Under the pieces are notes generated by a model. It worked only from the letters and a program-made list of their open reading frames with translations, was not told the DNA's origin and did not search any database. A program made the translations under genes and the position numbers. Below are positions 7,438 through 14,990 of a DNA stretch of 64,000 nt, piece after piece; the first letter of the stretch is position 1; each line of letters starts with the position of its first letter. The DNA is from Capnocytophaga gingivalis ATCC 33624 (GTDB lineage: Bacteria > Bacteroidota > Bacteroidia > Flavobacteriales > Flavobacteriaceae). Location: positions 1-64,000 of the forward strand of contig NZ_ACLQ01000023.1 in assembly GCF_000174755.1 (NCBI RefSeq). The letters run 5' to 3'.

Positions 7438-7878
7438 TTAGAAAGCACTCATCCACGTCTTCCAAGGAAGTACTCCCAAGATAAGGAGCAATCCCAAGGC
7501 ATAGAATACCAAGATACGCTTGAAAGCTCCTGTATCCGTTTTCTGTTTCTTATGTAGTGACCAGCCGATAGTAATCAGCGCTACAGCTACGAGTCCAAAA
7601 GGATGTTCTACCAACATTTTCCTAAGGTAAGCATCCTTCATCACTCCAGCCCCCATAGCAGACCAACTCTGGAACAAAGGAGTTACAAAGTAAAGGATCA
7701 ACCCTAAGGTAACCTGTAAGTGCGCGAATATCAGCGCAAAGAGATTAATACGCAAGTCTGCCTTGGTATATTTACGCTTTTGTAAAACCCCTAATAGGGC
7801 ATTGACAACAGCAAAACAAAGTACTGCCAACACTATATAGGCAGTAAGCGAATGGGTAGTTCTTAGTAATGTATACAT
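7438..7878 (-). CDS. Four-helix membrane protein (cytochrome b561-like)
   Basis: Inner-membrane protein of 146 residues with four predicted transmembrane helices: SLTAYIVLAVLCFAVVNALLGV, INLFALIFAHLQVTLGLILYFV, FGLVAVALITIGWSL and ILVFYALGLLLILGVL. His residues near helices 1, 2 and 3 (THSL, FAHLQ, EHPF) could bind haem, as in b561-like proteins often annotated as cytochrome B in Flavobacteriia. That is a family resemblance, not proof. The ATG at 7878 was preferred over an in-frame TTG at 7881. It is the first gene of an operon with recX and the tatD-like gene. Confidence 0.65.
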   Translation of the reverse strand: MYTLLRTTHSLTAYIVLAVLCFAVVNALLGVLQKRKYTKADLRINLFALIFAHLQVTLGLILYFVTPLFQSWSAMGAGVMKDAYLRKMLVEHPFGLVAVALITIGWSLHKKQKTDTGAFKRILVFYALGLLLILGVLPWKTWMSAF

Positions 7879-7882
7879 CAAG

Positions 7883-7952
7883 TTAGTTTTGAGTTCTTAG
7901 TTTTGAGTTCTTAGAGTTTTAGAACATTAATCATTAATCATTGATCATTAAA
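7883..7952. repeat. Compound heptad array
   Basis: Six units of TTAGTTT/TGAGTTC type (7883-7924) followed by CATTAAT twice, CATTGAT and CATTAAA (7925-7952). It spans the rnz stop codon and the region upstream of the membrane-protein gene. Confidence 0.8.
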
Positions 7953-8852
7953 ATTAAATTCTTTTCCATCTTCGCTTAGGAGGGTATTGGGAAAGAGGGT
8001 TTGGGCTTCTTCTTGGAAGACTCTTTTATCCTTGTATCGGGAGGAATAATGTCCTAAGATAAGGGTTTGTGCCCCTGCTGCTTGTGCTATTTGTGCTGCT
8101 TGTAGTGCTGTGGAGTGTTTGGTTTTTTCAGCTAAAGCTCGATTATCCTCTAGGAAAGTACTCTCATGGTAGAGTACCTGAACTCCCTTGATCAGAGGGA
8201 CGATCTCGGGGCGGTATATCGTATCACTACAAAAGGCATAACTCTCAGGAGGTGCTGGAGGAAAGCTCAAAAGCTCATTGGGGATACACTCACCAGAATC
8301 CAAAAGGATATCCTTGCCATTTTTAATATTCTGATAGTAGCACACATCGATACCATATTGCTGCACTGCATCTACATTGAGCTTACGCTCTTTGTTCTTC
8401 TCCTTGAATAGAAATCCATTAGCATAGATACGATGGTCTAGAGGGATGGTGGTTACTGCCACCTTGTCGTCTTCGAAAATCAGTTGGCTCTCCTTCCCCT
8501 CCAGCTCGTGAAAATAAAGCGGAAAGACCATATGAGCTCCACTCACTTTGAGCAATAGCAACATGGCTTCTTTAGCCCCCTTAGGGGCATAGATATGTAG
8601 CTCCGCTTCCCTACCCTGCAGCTGGAAAGTGGAGATCAGCCCGGCCAGCCCATAGAAATGATCCCCATGGAGGTGGGAGATAAAAATATGCTTAATGCGA
8701 GCAAACTTAGCACTGGATTGCCTAAGAGCCATCTGGGTACCTTCTCCACAATCAATCAAGAAAAGGTGTCCTCGCATCTCAAGAAGCTGAGCGGTAGTAC
8801 GTGCCTTATCCCGAGGAGAAGCACTATGGCAGCCTAAAGTAGTTAATTTCAT
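7938..8852 (-). CDS. rnz: Ribonuclease Z
   Basis: tRNase Z, the metallo-beta-lactamase-fold endonuclease that cuts 3' trailers from tRNA precursors lacking an encoded CCA. Length 304, normal for the short form. The zinc motif HLHGDH is at residues 60-65, with further metal ligands in CSDT and the LGHYSSRY segment near the C-terminus. The tRNA genes in this window do not encode CCA, which fits a need for this enzyme. The last residues, FNDQ, and the TGA stop come from a heptad repeat array. It has its own TAnnTTTG promoter at 8882. Confidence 0.92.
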   Translation of the reverse strand: MKLTTLGCHSASPRDKARTTAQLLEMRGHLFLIDCGEGTQMALRQSSAKFARIKHIFISHLHGDHFYGLAGLISTFQLQGREAELHIYAPKGAKEAMLLLLKVSGAHMVFPLYFHELEGKESQLIFEDDKVAVTTIPLDHRIYANGFLFKEKNKERKLNVDAVQQYGIDVCYYQNIKNGKDILLDSGECIPNELLSFPPAPPESYAFCSDTIYRPEIVPLIKGVQVLYHESTFLEDNRALAEKTKHSTALQAAQIAQAAGAQTLILGHYSSRYKDKRVFQEEAQTLFPNTLLSEDGKEFNFNDQ

Positions 8853-8881
8853 TCTATCAATGAGTGAGAACTATTTTTCGG

Positions 8882-8889
8882 CAAAGATA
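8882..8889 (-). promoter_or_regulatory. -7 box of the rnz promoter
   Basis: TATCTTTG on the minus strand, 30 bp upstream of the rnz ATG. Confidence 0.7.
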
Positions 8890-8941
8890 CAAAATTAATA
8901 ACAAATGACAAGTGAACCATGATAAATAAGTTGCCAAAAAG

Positions 8942-9028
8942 AGTGAAGGGTGAAAAGTGACTGCTCACCACTTAGTGTTCACCACTCACTAAATTAACAA
9001 TTAACCATTGACAATTAACAATTAAAAT
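8942..9028. repeat. Inverted heptad array upstream of bioB
   Basis: AGTGAAG, GGTGAAA and AGTGACT are followed by the complementary sense (CTCACCA, CTTAGTG, TTCACCA, CTCACTA) and then AATTAAC/CATTGAC units. The two halves can pair. The array abuts the bioB -7 box. Confidence 0.7.
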
Positions 9029-9031
9029 TCG

Positions 9032-9039
9032 TACTTTTG
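9032..9039 (+). promoter_or_regulatory. -7 box of the bioB promoter
   Basis: TACTTTTG 32 bp upstream of the bioB ATG. The expected -33 position falls inside a heptad array (CATTGAC). Confidence 0.65.
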
Positions 9040-9071
9040 CCCCTTGTAATAAATCACAAAGAAAAAACGAC

Positions 9072-10133
9072 ATGAACGAAATACGACATAACTGGACAGC
9101 TCAGGAGATTATAGATATCTATAACAGACCTTTGATGGACTTACTCTATGAGGCTGCGACAGTGCATCGCCAATACCATGACCCGAATACCGTACAGGTA
9201 TCTACCTTGCTTTCGGTTAAGACTGGAGGTTGCTCGGAGGACTGTTGCTACTGCTCTCAGTCGGCACGCTACCACACGGAGGTGGAGATAGAGCCCATGA
9301 TGAGCCTCTCGCAAGTAAAGGCACAAGCCTTGCGAGCCAAAGCCTCTGGGAGCTCCCGTGTATGTATGGGAGCTGCCTGGCGCAATGTGAAGGATGGTCC
9401 TGAGTTCGAGCAAGTATTGGAGATGGTACGTACCATCAATAAGCTCGATATGGAAGTGTGCTGTACACTGGGGATGCTTACAGAGAACCAAGCCAAGCGC
9501 CTAAGCGAAGCAGGACTCTATGCCTACAACCACAACTTAGACACTTCCGAGGATTATTATAGCGAGATTGTAACCACTCGTAGCTACGAAGACCGCCTCA
9601 AGACAATAGAGAATGTACGCAAGACAAGCATCACTATATGTAGTGGGGGAATCATAGGCATGGGAGAATCCCTCGAAGATAGAGCAAAGATGCTCGTAGC
9701 CCTCTCCACCCTAGATCCACAACCAGAGTCCGTACCTATCAATGCCTTAGTACCTATAGAGGGTACTCCTTTGGAGGAACTCCCTCCTGTGGATATCTGG
9801 GAAATGGTACGCATGATCGCTACCGCACGCATTGTGATGCCACAATCACAAGTACGCCTCTCGGCAGGACGTATGAATATGTCTCGCGAAGGACAGGCCT
9901 TGTGCTTCTTTGCTGGGGCAAACTCCATCTTTGCTGGAGACAAGCTTCTGACAACACCCAACCCTGACATCAAGGAGGATATGCACATGCTCGAAGCCTT
10001 AGGCATGCGTACCCAAAAGCCTTTCGAGAAACACCCTCAGCCGGTAACTGTAGAGGCTGCTGACTCACAGATACCCGCCCTCGGAGAAAAACCTAAGTGG
10101 TCAAGACCCAATAAAGTGAATAGTGAAAAGTAA
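9072..10133 (+). CDS. bioB: Biotin synthase
   Basis: Radical-SAM enzyme that inserts sulfur into dethiobiotin in the last step of biotin synthesis. Length 353. The SAM cluster cysteines are Cys54, Cys58 and Cys61 in CSEDCCYC. Further typical segments are EVCCTLGML, YNHNLDTS, GGIIGMGES and VRLSAGR. No other bio gene is adjacent; it is followed by its own terminator. The extreme C-terminus, KVNSEK, and the TAA stop derive from AGTGAAT/AGTGAAA repeat units and lie beyond the conserved core, so function should be unaffected. Confidence 0.95.
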   Translation: MNEIRHNWTAQEIIDIYNRPLMDLLYEAATVHRQYHDPNTVQVSTLLSVKTGGCSEDCCYCSQSARYHTEVEIEPMMSLSQVKAQALRAKASGSSRVCMGAAWRNVKDGPEFEQVLEMVRTINKLDMEVCCTLGMLTENQAKRLSEAGLYAYNHNLDTSEDYYSEIVTTRSYEDRLKTIENVRKTSITICSGGIIGMGESLEDRAKMLVALSTLDPQPESVPINALVPIEGTPLEELPPVDIWEMVRMIATARIVMPQSQVRLSAGRMNMSREGQALCFFAGANSIFAGDKLLTTPNPDIKEDMHMLEALGMRTQKPFEKHPQPVTVEAADSQIPALGEKPKWSRPNKVNSEK

Positions 10134-10135
10134 AA
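10115..10135. repeat. Heptad array at the bioB stop, 3 units
   Basis: AGTGAAT, AGTGAAA, AGTAAAA; the bioB TAA is in the third unit. Confidence 0.6.
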
Positions 10136-10144
10136 TCGTGAAAT

Positions 10145-10175
10145 AAAAAGCTATCCTAATAGGATAGCTTTTTTT
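10145..10175 (+). terminator. Rho-independent terminator of bioB
   Basis: AAAGCTATCCT / AGGATAGCTTT stem with a 7-T run. Confidence 0.85.
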
Positions 10176-10185
10176 GATAAAGAGA

Positions 10186-10216
10186 AACCCCTGATAAGCA
10201 ATGCTTATCAGGGGTT
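10186..10216 (-). terminator. Hairpin downstream of tRNA-His
   Basis: Perfect 15-bp inverted repeat with a 1-nt loop (10186-10200 and 10202-10216), 12 nt past the tRNA 3' end on the minus strand, followed by a weak T-rich run. It probably ends the tRNA transcript. Confidence 0.65.
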
Positions 10217-10228
10217 GGTTTTGTAAAG

Positions 10229-10302
<74 letters not shown>

Positions 10303-10317
10303 CATTTATTTCGGGTG

Positions 10318-10325
10318 CAAAAGTA
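10318..10325 (-). promoter_or_regulatory. -7 box of the tRNA-His promoter
   Basis: TACTTTTG on the minus strand, 15 bp upstream of the tRNA 5' end. Confidence 0.7.
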
Positions 10326-10483
10326 ATACTTTTTTTCTAAATAGAAAAATTTTTATTGAAAAAATTATTGATTTCATTTTTAAAATACATATCATATTGA
10401 CCCATAGCTATTTATATATACTCATGCTAAAAAACACTCCCTTTATGAAAGAATCTATAGTAGGCTACTAAAAAATTAATCTG

Positions 10484-10491
10484 TATCTTTG
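10484..10491 (+). promoter_or_regulatory. -7 box for the YARHG protein gene
   Basis: TATCTTTG, 36 bp upstream of the ATG at 10528. Confidence 0.7.
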
Positions 10492-10527
10492 CCCCCAAAA
10501 AAGAATTTTACCTAAAACCCTAAATTC

Positions 10528-11616
10528 ATGAAATGGTTTTTACTCTTATTAAGCACAGCCCTTTACGCCAATGACGGGGCTTTCTTCGGATCAGGCAATC
10601 ACTTGGTTCCCATCAGAGAAACCGACATTTCTGTACAAAAGGAGATTCTATATCTCAAGAAGATACAGAACAAATATATAGAAGTCTCTGTGTATTACGA
10701 GTTCTTCAACCCCAAGGAGGACAAGGAAATCATCGTCGGCTTTGAGGCGGAAAGCCCCAGCGGCGATGTAGATGGTGCTCCAAAAAACGGACACCACCCT
10801 TATATGTTTGATTTTACGGTAAACCTGAACAATGCCTTCCTCCCCTACCAAATCGCCTACGTAACCGATTCCCTCTATGCCAAAGGAGGGAAAATACAAA
10901 GCGTAGACCTCAATACTTTCAACGGTAATAAGGATGGCAACTATATTGATTTTAGGTATGTCTATCACTTCAAAGCCAAGTTCAAAAAGGGTGTGAATAT
11001 CCTCAAACATACCTACAAATACAACATCTCTGGCGGCGTTGCGTACAACTATCACTTTGACTATATCCTCACCGCCGCCAACCGCTGGGCGAACAAGCGC
11101 ATAGACGACTTTACCCTCATCATAGACATGGGGGATTTCCAAACCGCCTCCATCGAACGTACCTTTTTCAAAAGCGGCAGAGAATGGCTTCTCAGCGGTG
11201 TAGGGAAAATCACCGAAACAGCCCTCAAAACTCCAGGAGATGGTACTGACCTAAATACTACCAACTTCTATGTACAGCAGGGATTACTCCTTTTCCAAAA
11301 GAAAAACTTTACCCCCAAGGGAGAACTCCATATCTGTGATTGGGCATTATGGATGCATCAGAGTGCGGGCTTCCCTATTGACTACCCCTTTACCATTGAC
11401 CTACCCAATTTCAAATACGAAACAGAACCCAAGACAGAAGAAGAGAAGCGCCTGCTACGCAATCTCCCCTTCGCCCGCCGTGGTTATATCTTCAAGGACA
11501 AAACACTACAAGCCTTCTTCAACAAACAGGATTGGTACCAGCCTAACCCCAGCTATATCCCTGAAGTAGAATACCTGACCCCAAAGGAAAAAGAGCTAAT
11601 CAATAGCCTAAAATAA
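10528..11616 (+). CDS. Exported YARHG-domain protein (DUF4424-like)
   Basis: Exported protein of 362 residues. A short signal peptide (MKWFLLLLSTALYA) precedes NDGAFFGSGNHLVPI, the start typical of DUF4424-like proteins. The middle (residues 30-290) is a predicted beta-rich domain. The C-terminus, residues about 308-355 (LRNLPFARRGYIFKDKTLQAFF...WYQPNP), matches the YARHG pattern of a small extracellular helical domain. The role is unknown; such proteins are envelope-located. It is followed 5 bp later by a small gene and may head a short operon. Domain calls are by motif recognition only. Confidence 0.7.
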   Translation: MKWFLLLLSTALYANDGAFFGSGNHLVPIRETDISVQKEILYLKKIQNKYIEVSVYYEFFNPKEDKEIIVGFEAESPSGDVDGAPKNGHHPYMFDFTVNLNNAFLPYQIAYVTDSLYAKGGKIQSVDLNTFNGNKDGNYIDFRYVYHFKAKFKKGVNILKHTYKYNISGGVAYNYHFDYILTAANRWANKRIDDFTLIIDMGDFQTASIERTFFKSGREWLLSGVGKITETALKTPGDGTDLNTTNFYVQQGLLLFQKKNFTPKGELHICDWALWMHQSAGFPIDYPFTIDLPNFKYETEPKTEEEKRLLRNLPFARRGYIFKDKTLQAFFNKQDWYQPNPSYIPEVEYLTPKEKELINSLK

Positions 11617-11621
11617 AACGG

Positions 11622-11846
11622 ATGAAGAAAGAAATACTCATAAGTAGTGATAGTAATTATGACAATTTGGTCGCCGAAATCTACATTGATGACAAATATA
11701 TTGCGCTTGTTAGCTACGATGAAGATCATAATTTTTTCGTAGAAACACCTACCACCAATCGAAGCAATGAGGAAATAATAACCCATAAGGTAGAATACAA
11801 TACCTTTATCGAACTATTAGGAGAAGCTAAAAATAGTTTAAAATGA
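11622..11846 (+). CDS. Small hypothetical protein, immunity-like
   Basis: A cytoplasmic protein of 74 residues with no signal peptide: a beta hairpin (EILISSDSNYDNLVAEIYIDDKYIALVSYDED) then a C-terminal helix (YNTFIELLGEAKNSL). Small proteins of this shape with the phrase VAEIYI.DKYIALVS are frequent near polymorphic-toxin immunity genes, but I cannot name a family. It starts 5 bp after the YARHG gene and may be co-transcribed with it. No toxin gene is adjacent. The call as a gene rests on the compact protein-like composition and the operon-like spacing. Confidence 0.55.
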   Translation: MKKEILISSDSNYDNLVAEIYIDDKYIALVSYDEDHNFFVETPTTNRSNEEIITHKVEYNTFIELLGEAKNSLK

Positions 11847-12027
11847 CATAGGATAATTCCCTCTCTGGCGCGCTTCTTGCAGCTACTGCCGATTATAAGC
11901 AGCCTCCTCTGGCTCTTTATTGAGAGCTGTAAGTCTGAGATGAAACCTTTGCTCTTATCATAATCCGTGAGAGATTTTGTTATATTGAACTCACATTAGT
12001 TTAGGAAACAATTCACCAAAATATGTA

Positions 12028-12255
12028 ATGGTCAAAATAGAAAAAATTACAAGAGGAGAAATTACCATATCTTACAAAGGTCAGTATTACCATATCTTAG
12101 GAGAGGGTCTTTTACTTACCAAAGATAATACCTATAGTTACATTATCTATCGTAATTCAATAGATAATACACTTTCCTCTGTGGAACAAGAGACTATATT
12201 ACAGGCTATTATAGAACATTTTTCGAGCAAAGGACAAAAGGTACTCATTGAATAG
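12028..12255 (+). CDS. Small hypothetical protein, possible Imm74-type immunity protein
   Basis: A protein of 75 residues: KIEKITRGEITISYKGQYYHILGEGLL is a pair of strands, then IIYRNSIDN, then a C-terminal helix (EQETILQAIIEHFSSKG). The pattern I-x-x-I-T-R-G-x-I-x-I-x-Y-x-G followed by an I-Y-x-N-S-I segment recalls Imm74-type immunity proteins. I hold this loosely. The 180 bp upstream contain no gene but resemble the spacer at 52796-52880. It is followed 28 bp later by another small gene. No partner toxin is present. Confidence 0.5.
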   Translation: MVKIEKITRGEITISYKGQYYHILGEGLLLTKDNTYSYIIYRNSIDNTLSSVEQETILQAIIEHFSSKGQKVLIE

Positions 12256-12283
12256 TTTGTTTCTCAACTCTTAATTTTTAAAG

Positions 12284-12568
12284 ATGAACCATCATTTAGA
12301 AAACTATTATTCAGGCGATTGGGCTTGGAATCAGTTTGTAAGTCTTTATGAGGAATTCGACACCAGCAATTCCCTTACCAAAGAACTATTACAACAGTTG
12401 AACTATCATAGGGATATTGCCCAAGTGATTTGGGGAAAATTTGGATCCAGCAGCCTCTCTGTCATCACACAGCCTGTGCCTGCTTTAGACAATCTAAGCA
12501 TTACCGACTGTATCGCAGCTCCAAATCTCCTACAAAGATTAAAGGAATGTCTTATGAGAATGGAATAG
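12284..12568 (+). CDS. Small helical protein, MbcA/ParS/Xre C-terminus-like
   Basis: A protein of 94 residues, mostly helical: DWAWNQFVSLYEEFD, LTKELLQQLNYHRDIAQVIWGKFG, then PVPALDNLSITDCIAAPNLLQRLKECLMRM. The tail, with P-x-P-A-L-x-N-L-(S/T)-x-x-(D/E)-C and a final helix, resembles the toxin-binding domain (DUF2384) of MbcA/ParS/Xre antitoxins. No RES or other toxin gene is next to it, so it would be an orphan antitoxin-like protein. It ends 25 bp before sugE and may be in the same transcript. The family call is uncertain. Confidence 0.45.
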   Translation: MNHHLENYYSGDWAWNQFVSLYEEFDTSNSLTKELLQQLNYHRDIAQVIWGKFGSSSLSVITQPVPALDNLSITDCIAAPNLLQRLKECLMRME

Positions 12569-12593
12569 CCCCCATAACTGAAAACTCAAATTT

Positions 12594-12920
12594 ATGTATT
12601 GGATTTTACTTATTATAGCAGGCCTTTTCGAGGTCGCTTTTACTTTCTGTCTTGGCAAAGGAAAAGAAACACAGGGTACCACTATGTACCTATGGTATGG
12701 AGGTTTCTTGCTCTGTACTTTTGTGAGTATGTCTCTGCTGATGAAGGTTTCCCAACACCTCCCCTTAGGCACTGCCTATGCCGTATGGACTGGCATAGGA
12801 GCGGTAGGTACCGCCTTAGTGGGAATTTTCGTCTTCAAGGAACCCGCTTCCTTCTGGCGCCTCTTCTTTCTCTCTACCCTTATTGGTTCTGTAGTGGGAC
12901 TCAAAGCAGTATCTAGTTAG
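12594..12920 (+). CDS. sugE: SMR-family exporter, SugE/Gdx type
   Basis: Small multidrug-resistance transporter of 108 residues with four transmembrane helices. The proton- and substrate-coupling Glu13 sits in helix 1 (GLFEVAFTF). The segment LPLGTAYAVWTGIGAVGTALVG is the SugE/Gdx signature. Members of this subfamily export guanidinium or quaternary ammonium ions with proton exchange, as antiparallel dimers. A single gene copy fits a dual-topology homodimer. No guanidine riboswitch can fit in the 25-bp upstream gap. The TAG stop lies in the first unit of a long heptad array. Confidence 0.88.
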   Translation: MYWILLIIAGLFEVAFTFCLGKGKETQGTTMYLWYGGFLLCTFVSMSLLMKVSQHLPLGTAYAVWTGIGAVGTALVGIFVFKEPASFWRLFFLSTLIGSVVGLKAVSS

Positions 12921-13039
12921 TTTTGAGTTTTGAATTCATAGTTTTGAGTTCGTAGTTCCCAGTTTATAGTTCGTAGTTCTCTGTTTATAGTTTTGAGTTC
13001 GTAGGAAACTCAAAATTCAAAACTTAAAACTCAAAACTA
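12914..13039. repeat. Long inverted heptad array, 13 + 5 units
   Basis: Thirteen direct units (TAGTTAG, then TTTTGAG, TTCGTAG, TTTATAG variants) in unbroken 7-bp register, then five units in the opposite sense (GAAACTC, AAAATTC, AAAACTT, AAAACTC, AAAACTA). The ends pair to form a hairpin. It contains the sugE stop (12918-12920). Confidence 0.85.
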
Positions 13040-13042
13040 ATT

Positions 13043-13057
13043 TGGTATAGTTTTTGC
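13043..13057 (+). promoter_or_regulatory. Sigma-54-type -24/-12 promoter
   Basis: TGGTATAGTTTTTGC keeps GG (13044-13045) and GC (13056-13057) exactly 10 bp apart and shares GTTTTTGC with the site at 2110. There is no TAnnTTTG box before the ATG at 13090. Confidence 0.6.
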
Positions 13058-13089
13058 TACAAACTCCCCTTTAGAAAAACAACCGTAGA

Positions 13090-13941
13090 ATGAAAAAAAT
13101 AGTTTTTATTGCTAGTATGCTATGCTTTCTTAGTGAAGCAATGGCGCAGATAAAACTCCCTCAGCCCAGCGTGAGGGGAAGTATAGAACAAGTGGTAGGA
13201 CTCACTGAGGTAGAGGTAGACTATACCCGCCCTGCTAAGCGAGGAAGAAAAATCTTCGGAGAGTTAGTCCCTTACGGACGTGTATGGCGTACTGGAGCCA
13301 ATGAGAATACCACCATTTCCTTTAGTGAAGATGTAATGATCACAGGGAAGGTACTCCCCAAAGGAAAATATGCCCTATACACCAAGCCAGAAATGGACAA
13401 ATGGACTTTCTATTTCTACAAGAAAAATGATAACTGGGGGCTTCCCCAACCATGGGAGGAAAGCCAAATAGCCCTACAAGCTGAGGGCAAGCCTATCCCC
13501 TACCCTATGGAAACAGAATACCTCACCATAGAGCTAAACCCTATCAACTATAACGATGGAAAAATAGCCATACGCTGGGATAAGACCCTCGTAGAACTGC
13601 CTTTCCATACCCATACGCAAGAGCAATCTATGGATAATATAGCGGACAAGATCACGGCTGAGTCCTCCGCACGTGATTACTACGAAGCTGCTAACTACCT
13701 ACTCAATGCCAACGGAGACCTCAGCAAAGCTAATGAGTTCATTACCAAATCCCTTAGCATGCAGGAAGATGCTCCCTACTATATGTATCGCGCACAAGCC
13801 ATCATCCTCTCTAAGTTAGGAAAGACCAAAGAAGCTATCAAAGCCGCAGAAACCTCCCTACAAAAAGCCAAAAAAGCAGGTAATGAGGATTATGTCAAAA
13901 TGAATCAGGATTCCATTTCCCAATGGAAGAAAAAGAGATAG
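13090..13941 (+). CDS. Exported DUF2911 protein with helical C-terminus
   Basis: A protein of 283 residues with a signal peptide at 1-19 (SEAMAQ). Residues about 25-175 are a DUF2911 domain: QPSVRGSIEQVVGLTEVEVDYTRP, LVPYGRVWRTGANENTTI, LPKGKYALYT and WTFYFYKKNDNWG are its hallmark segments. The C-terminal 90 residues form TPR-like helical pairs (YYEAANYLLNANGDLSKANEF, YYMYRAQAIILSKLGKTKEAIKAAE). Function of DUF2911 is unknown; it is secreted and widespread in Bacteroidetes. A sigma-54-type promoter lies upstream and a bidirectional terminator follows. Confidence 0.85.
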   Translation: MKKIVFIASMLCFLSEAMAQIKLPQPSVRGSIEQVVGLTEVEVDYTRPAKRGRKIFGELVPYGRVWRTGANENTTISFSEDVMITGKVLPKGKYALYTKPEMDKWTFYFYKKNDNWGLPQPWEESQIALQAEGKPIPYPMETEYLTIELNPINYNDGKIAIRWDKTLVELPFHTHTQEQSMDNIADKITAESSARDYYEAANYLLNANGDLSKANEFITKSLSMQEDAPYYMYRAQAIILSKLGKTKEAIKAAETSLQKAKKAGNEDYVKMNQDSISQWKKKR

Positions 13942-13953
13942 GAATAAAAAAAA

Positions 13954-13994
13954 TAACAGGTAATAGAAATAGAACTATTACCTGTTACTTTTTT
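13954..13994. terminator. Bidirectional terminator
   Basis: Perfect 13-bp stem TAACAGGTAATAG / CTATTACCTGTTA, A-run on the left and T-run on the right, between convergent genes. Confidence 0.85.
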
Positions 13995-13996
13995 AG

Positions 13997-14536
13997 CTAT
14001 TCTGCCTCTATGTAACCGAAGATGGGGAGATGAATACTTATCTTTACATTATCCCCTACAATAGCTCCCAGAAAACCACTTCCTACACCGAAAGACTTAC
14101 GTGAAAGCTCAAAATCCATTTTGAAAACATTTCCTTCTGTAGTAAAAGAAATCTCCTTACTTAGCGTTTTCCCTTTTATCTTTATATCAAAGGTACCGAG
14201 GTATTTCCTTTCAGACACTCCAGTGATTTTGGTAGACTGCATTTCGATATAGGGATAAGTAGCAGCATCAAACCACTCTTCACTTTGCAAGTGTGCATCT
14301 CGCTTTTTGTTTCCGGTATCTACACTGGCCACTCGTACTCTTCCAAAGATCTTTCTGTCTAAATGTATGTCATGGACATAGTTCTTAAACTCCCCCTTTA
14401 TCGTGAGAAAACCTTTCTTGATAGAGAAAGTAATAAACGATTTTGTTTGCGTTTGTCCCCAAAGAGGGTTCGTTACCACTGTAGCAAAGAATAGGGAAAA
14501 CCCTATAAATAGCTGTTGAAATAGGTGTGTTTTCAT
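13997..14536 (-). CDS. YceI-family exported protein
   Basis: Periplasmic lipocalin-like protein of 179 residues with a signal peptide (MKTHLFQQLFIGFSLFFATVV...WGQ). YceI-type segments: ITFSIKKGFLTIKGEF, VRVASVDTGNKKRDAHLQSEEWFDAATYPYIEMQS, YLGTFDIKIKGKTLSKEISF and KMDFELSRKSFGVGSG. YceI proteins bind isoprenoid-type lipids or amphiphiles; the ligand here is unknown. The start was set at MKTHLF because the longer frame (14587) would lack a signal peptide and overlap the preceding gene. Two further YceI paralogues lie at 41 kb. Confidence 0.85.
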   Translation of the reverse strand: MKTHLFQQLFIGFSLFFATVVTNPLWGQTQTKSFITFSIKKGFLTIKGEFKNYVHDIHLDRKIFGRVRVASVDTGNKKRDAHLQSEEWFDAATYPYIEMQSTKITGVSERKYLGTFDIKIKGKTLSKEISFTTEGNVFKMDFELSRKSFGVGSGFLGAIVGDNVKISIHLPIFGYIEAE

Positions 14537-14570
14537 TTTATGAATTAAGTAATTTTTGTTAGTTCCTTTG

Positions 14571-14972
14571 TCATTTATACATATCAATATCTATCCAAGC
14601 ATTAAGCCTGTGAAGTAGTTCTAATATTTTGTTATCAAAAACGATGGCAGGGCAGCTCTCCTCAGGACTCATTTCTACACAAAAAAGTAATTTTGAAGTA
14701 AGAGCAAACGCTTTGATAAAAGAAGCTAATTCTTCCAAACAAGGCGTTACCTGAGCGGCAAATACTTGCAAATTATCTTCTATAAGAAGAGTTTCAAGAG
14801 GAGCAAAGTTATATTCCCAAAAAGTCTCTTCACTGACACGATATTTTAGTTGGTCTCCCCTGTAAGCGGTTTGAGTAGGCGAAAGCCCTATTATATCTGT
14901 CACCTTATCCACATCAAAATAGTCTCCATATATACAGAAGGAAAGCCGAATAGTGGTTGGTTTGTGTTTCAT
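14571..14972 (-). CDS. DUF4279-like protein
   Basis: Cytoplasmic protein of 133 residues. The N-terminal strand and phrase LSFCIYGDYFDVDKVTDIIGLSPTQTAYRGDQ match the DUF4279 pattern (beta strand, gD, helix, lgl.P). Proteins of this family often sit in variable loci next to immunity genes, and an immunity role is possible but not shown. Its start region (14964-14985) is identical over 22 bp to that of the lipoprotein gene upstream, pointing to a local duplication of the translation-start region. Probably in one operon with that lipoprotein and the YceI gene. Confidence 0.65.
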   Translation of the reverse strand: MKHKPTTIRLSFCIYGDYFDVDKVTDIIGLSPTQTAYRGDQLKYRVSEETFWEYNFAPLETLLIEDNLQVFAAQVTPCLEELASFIKAFALTSKLLFCVEMSPEESCPAIVFDNKILELLHRLNAWIDIDMYK

Positions 14973-14990
14973 TAGTTGGTTATTTGTTAT

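Noticed and set aside
12028-12255. A firm call of a toxin-immunity operon
   Set aside because: No toxin gene or secretion module is present, and the family matches are by eye only; kept as a tentative description.
12569-12593. Guanidine riboswitch before sugE
   Set aside because: The gap to the upstream gene is only 25 bp, too short for any known guanidine riboswitch.
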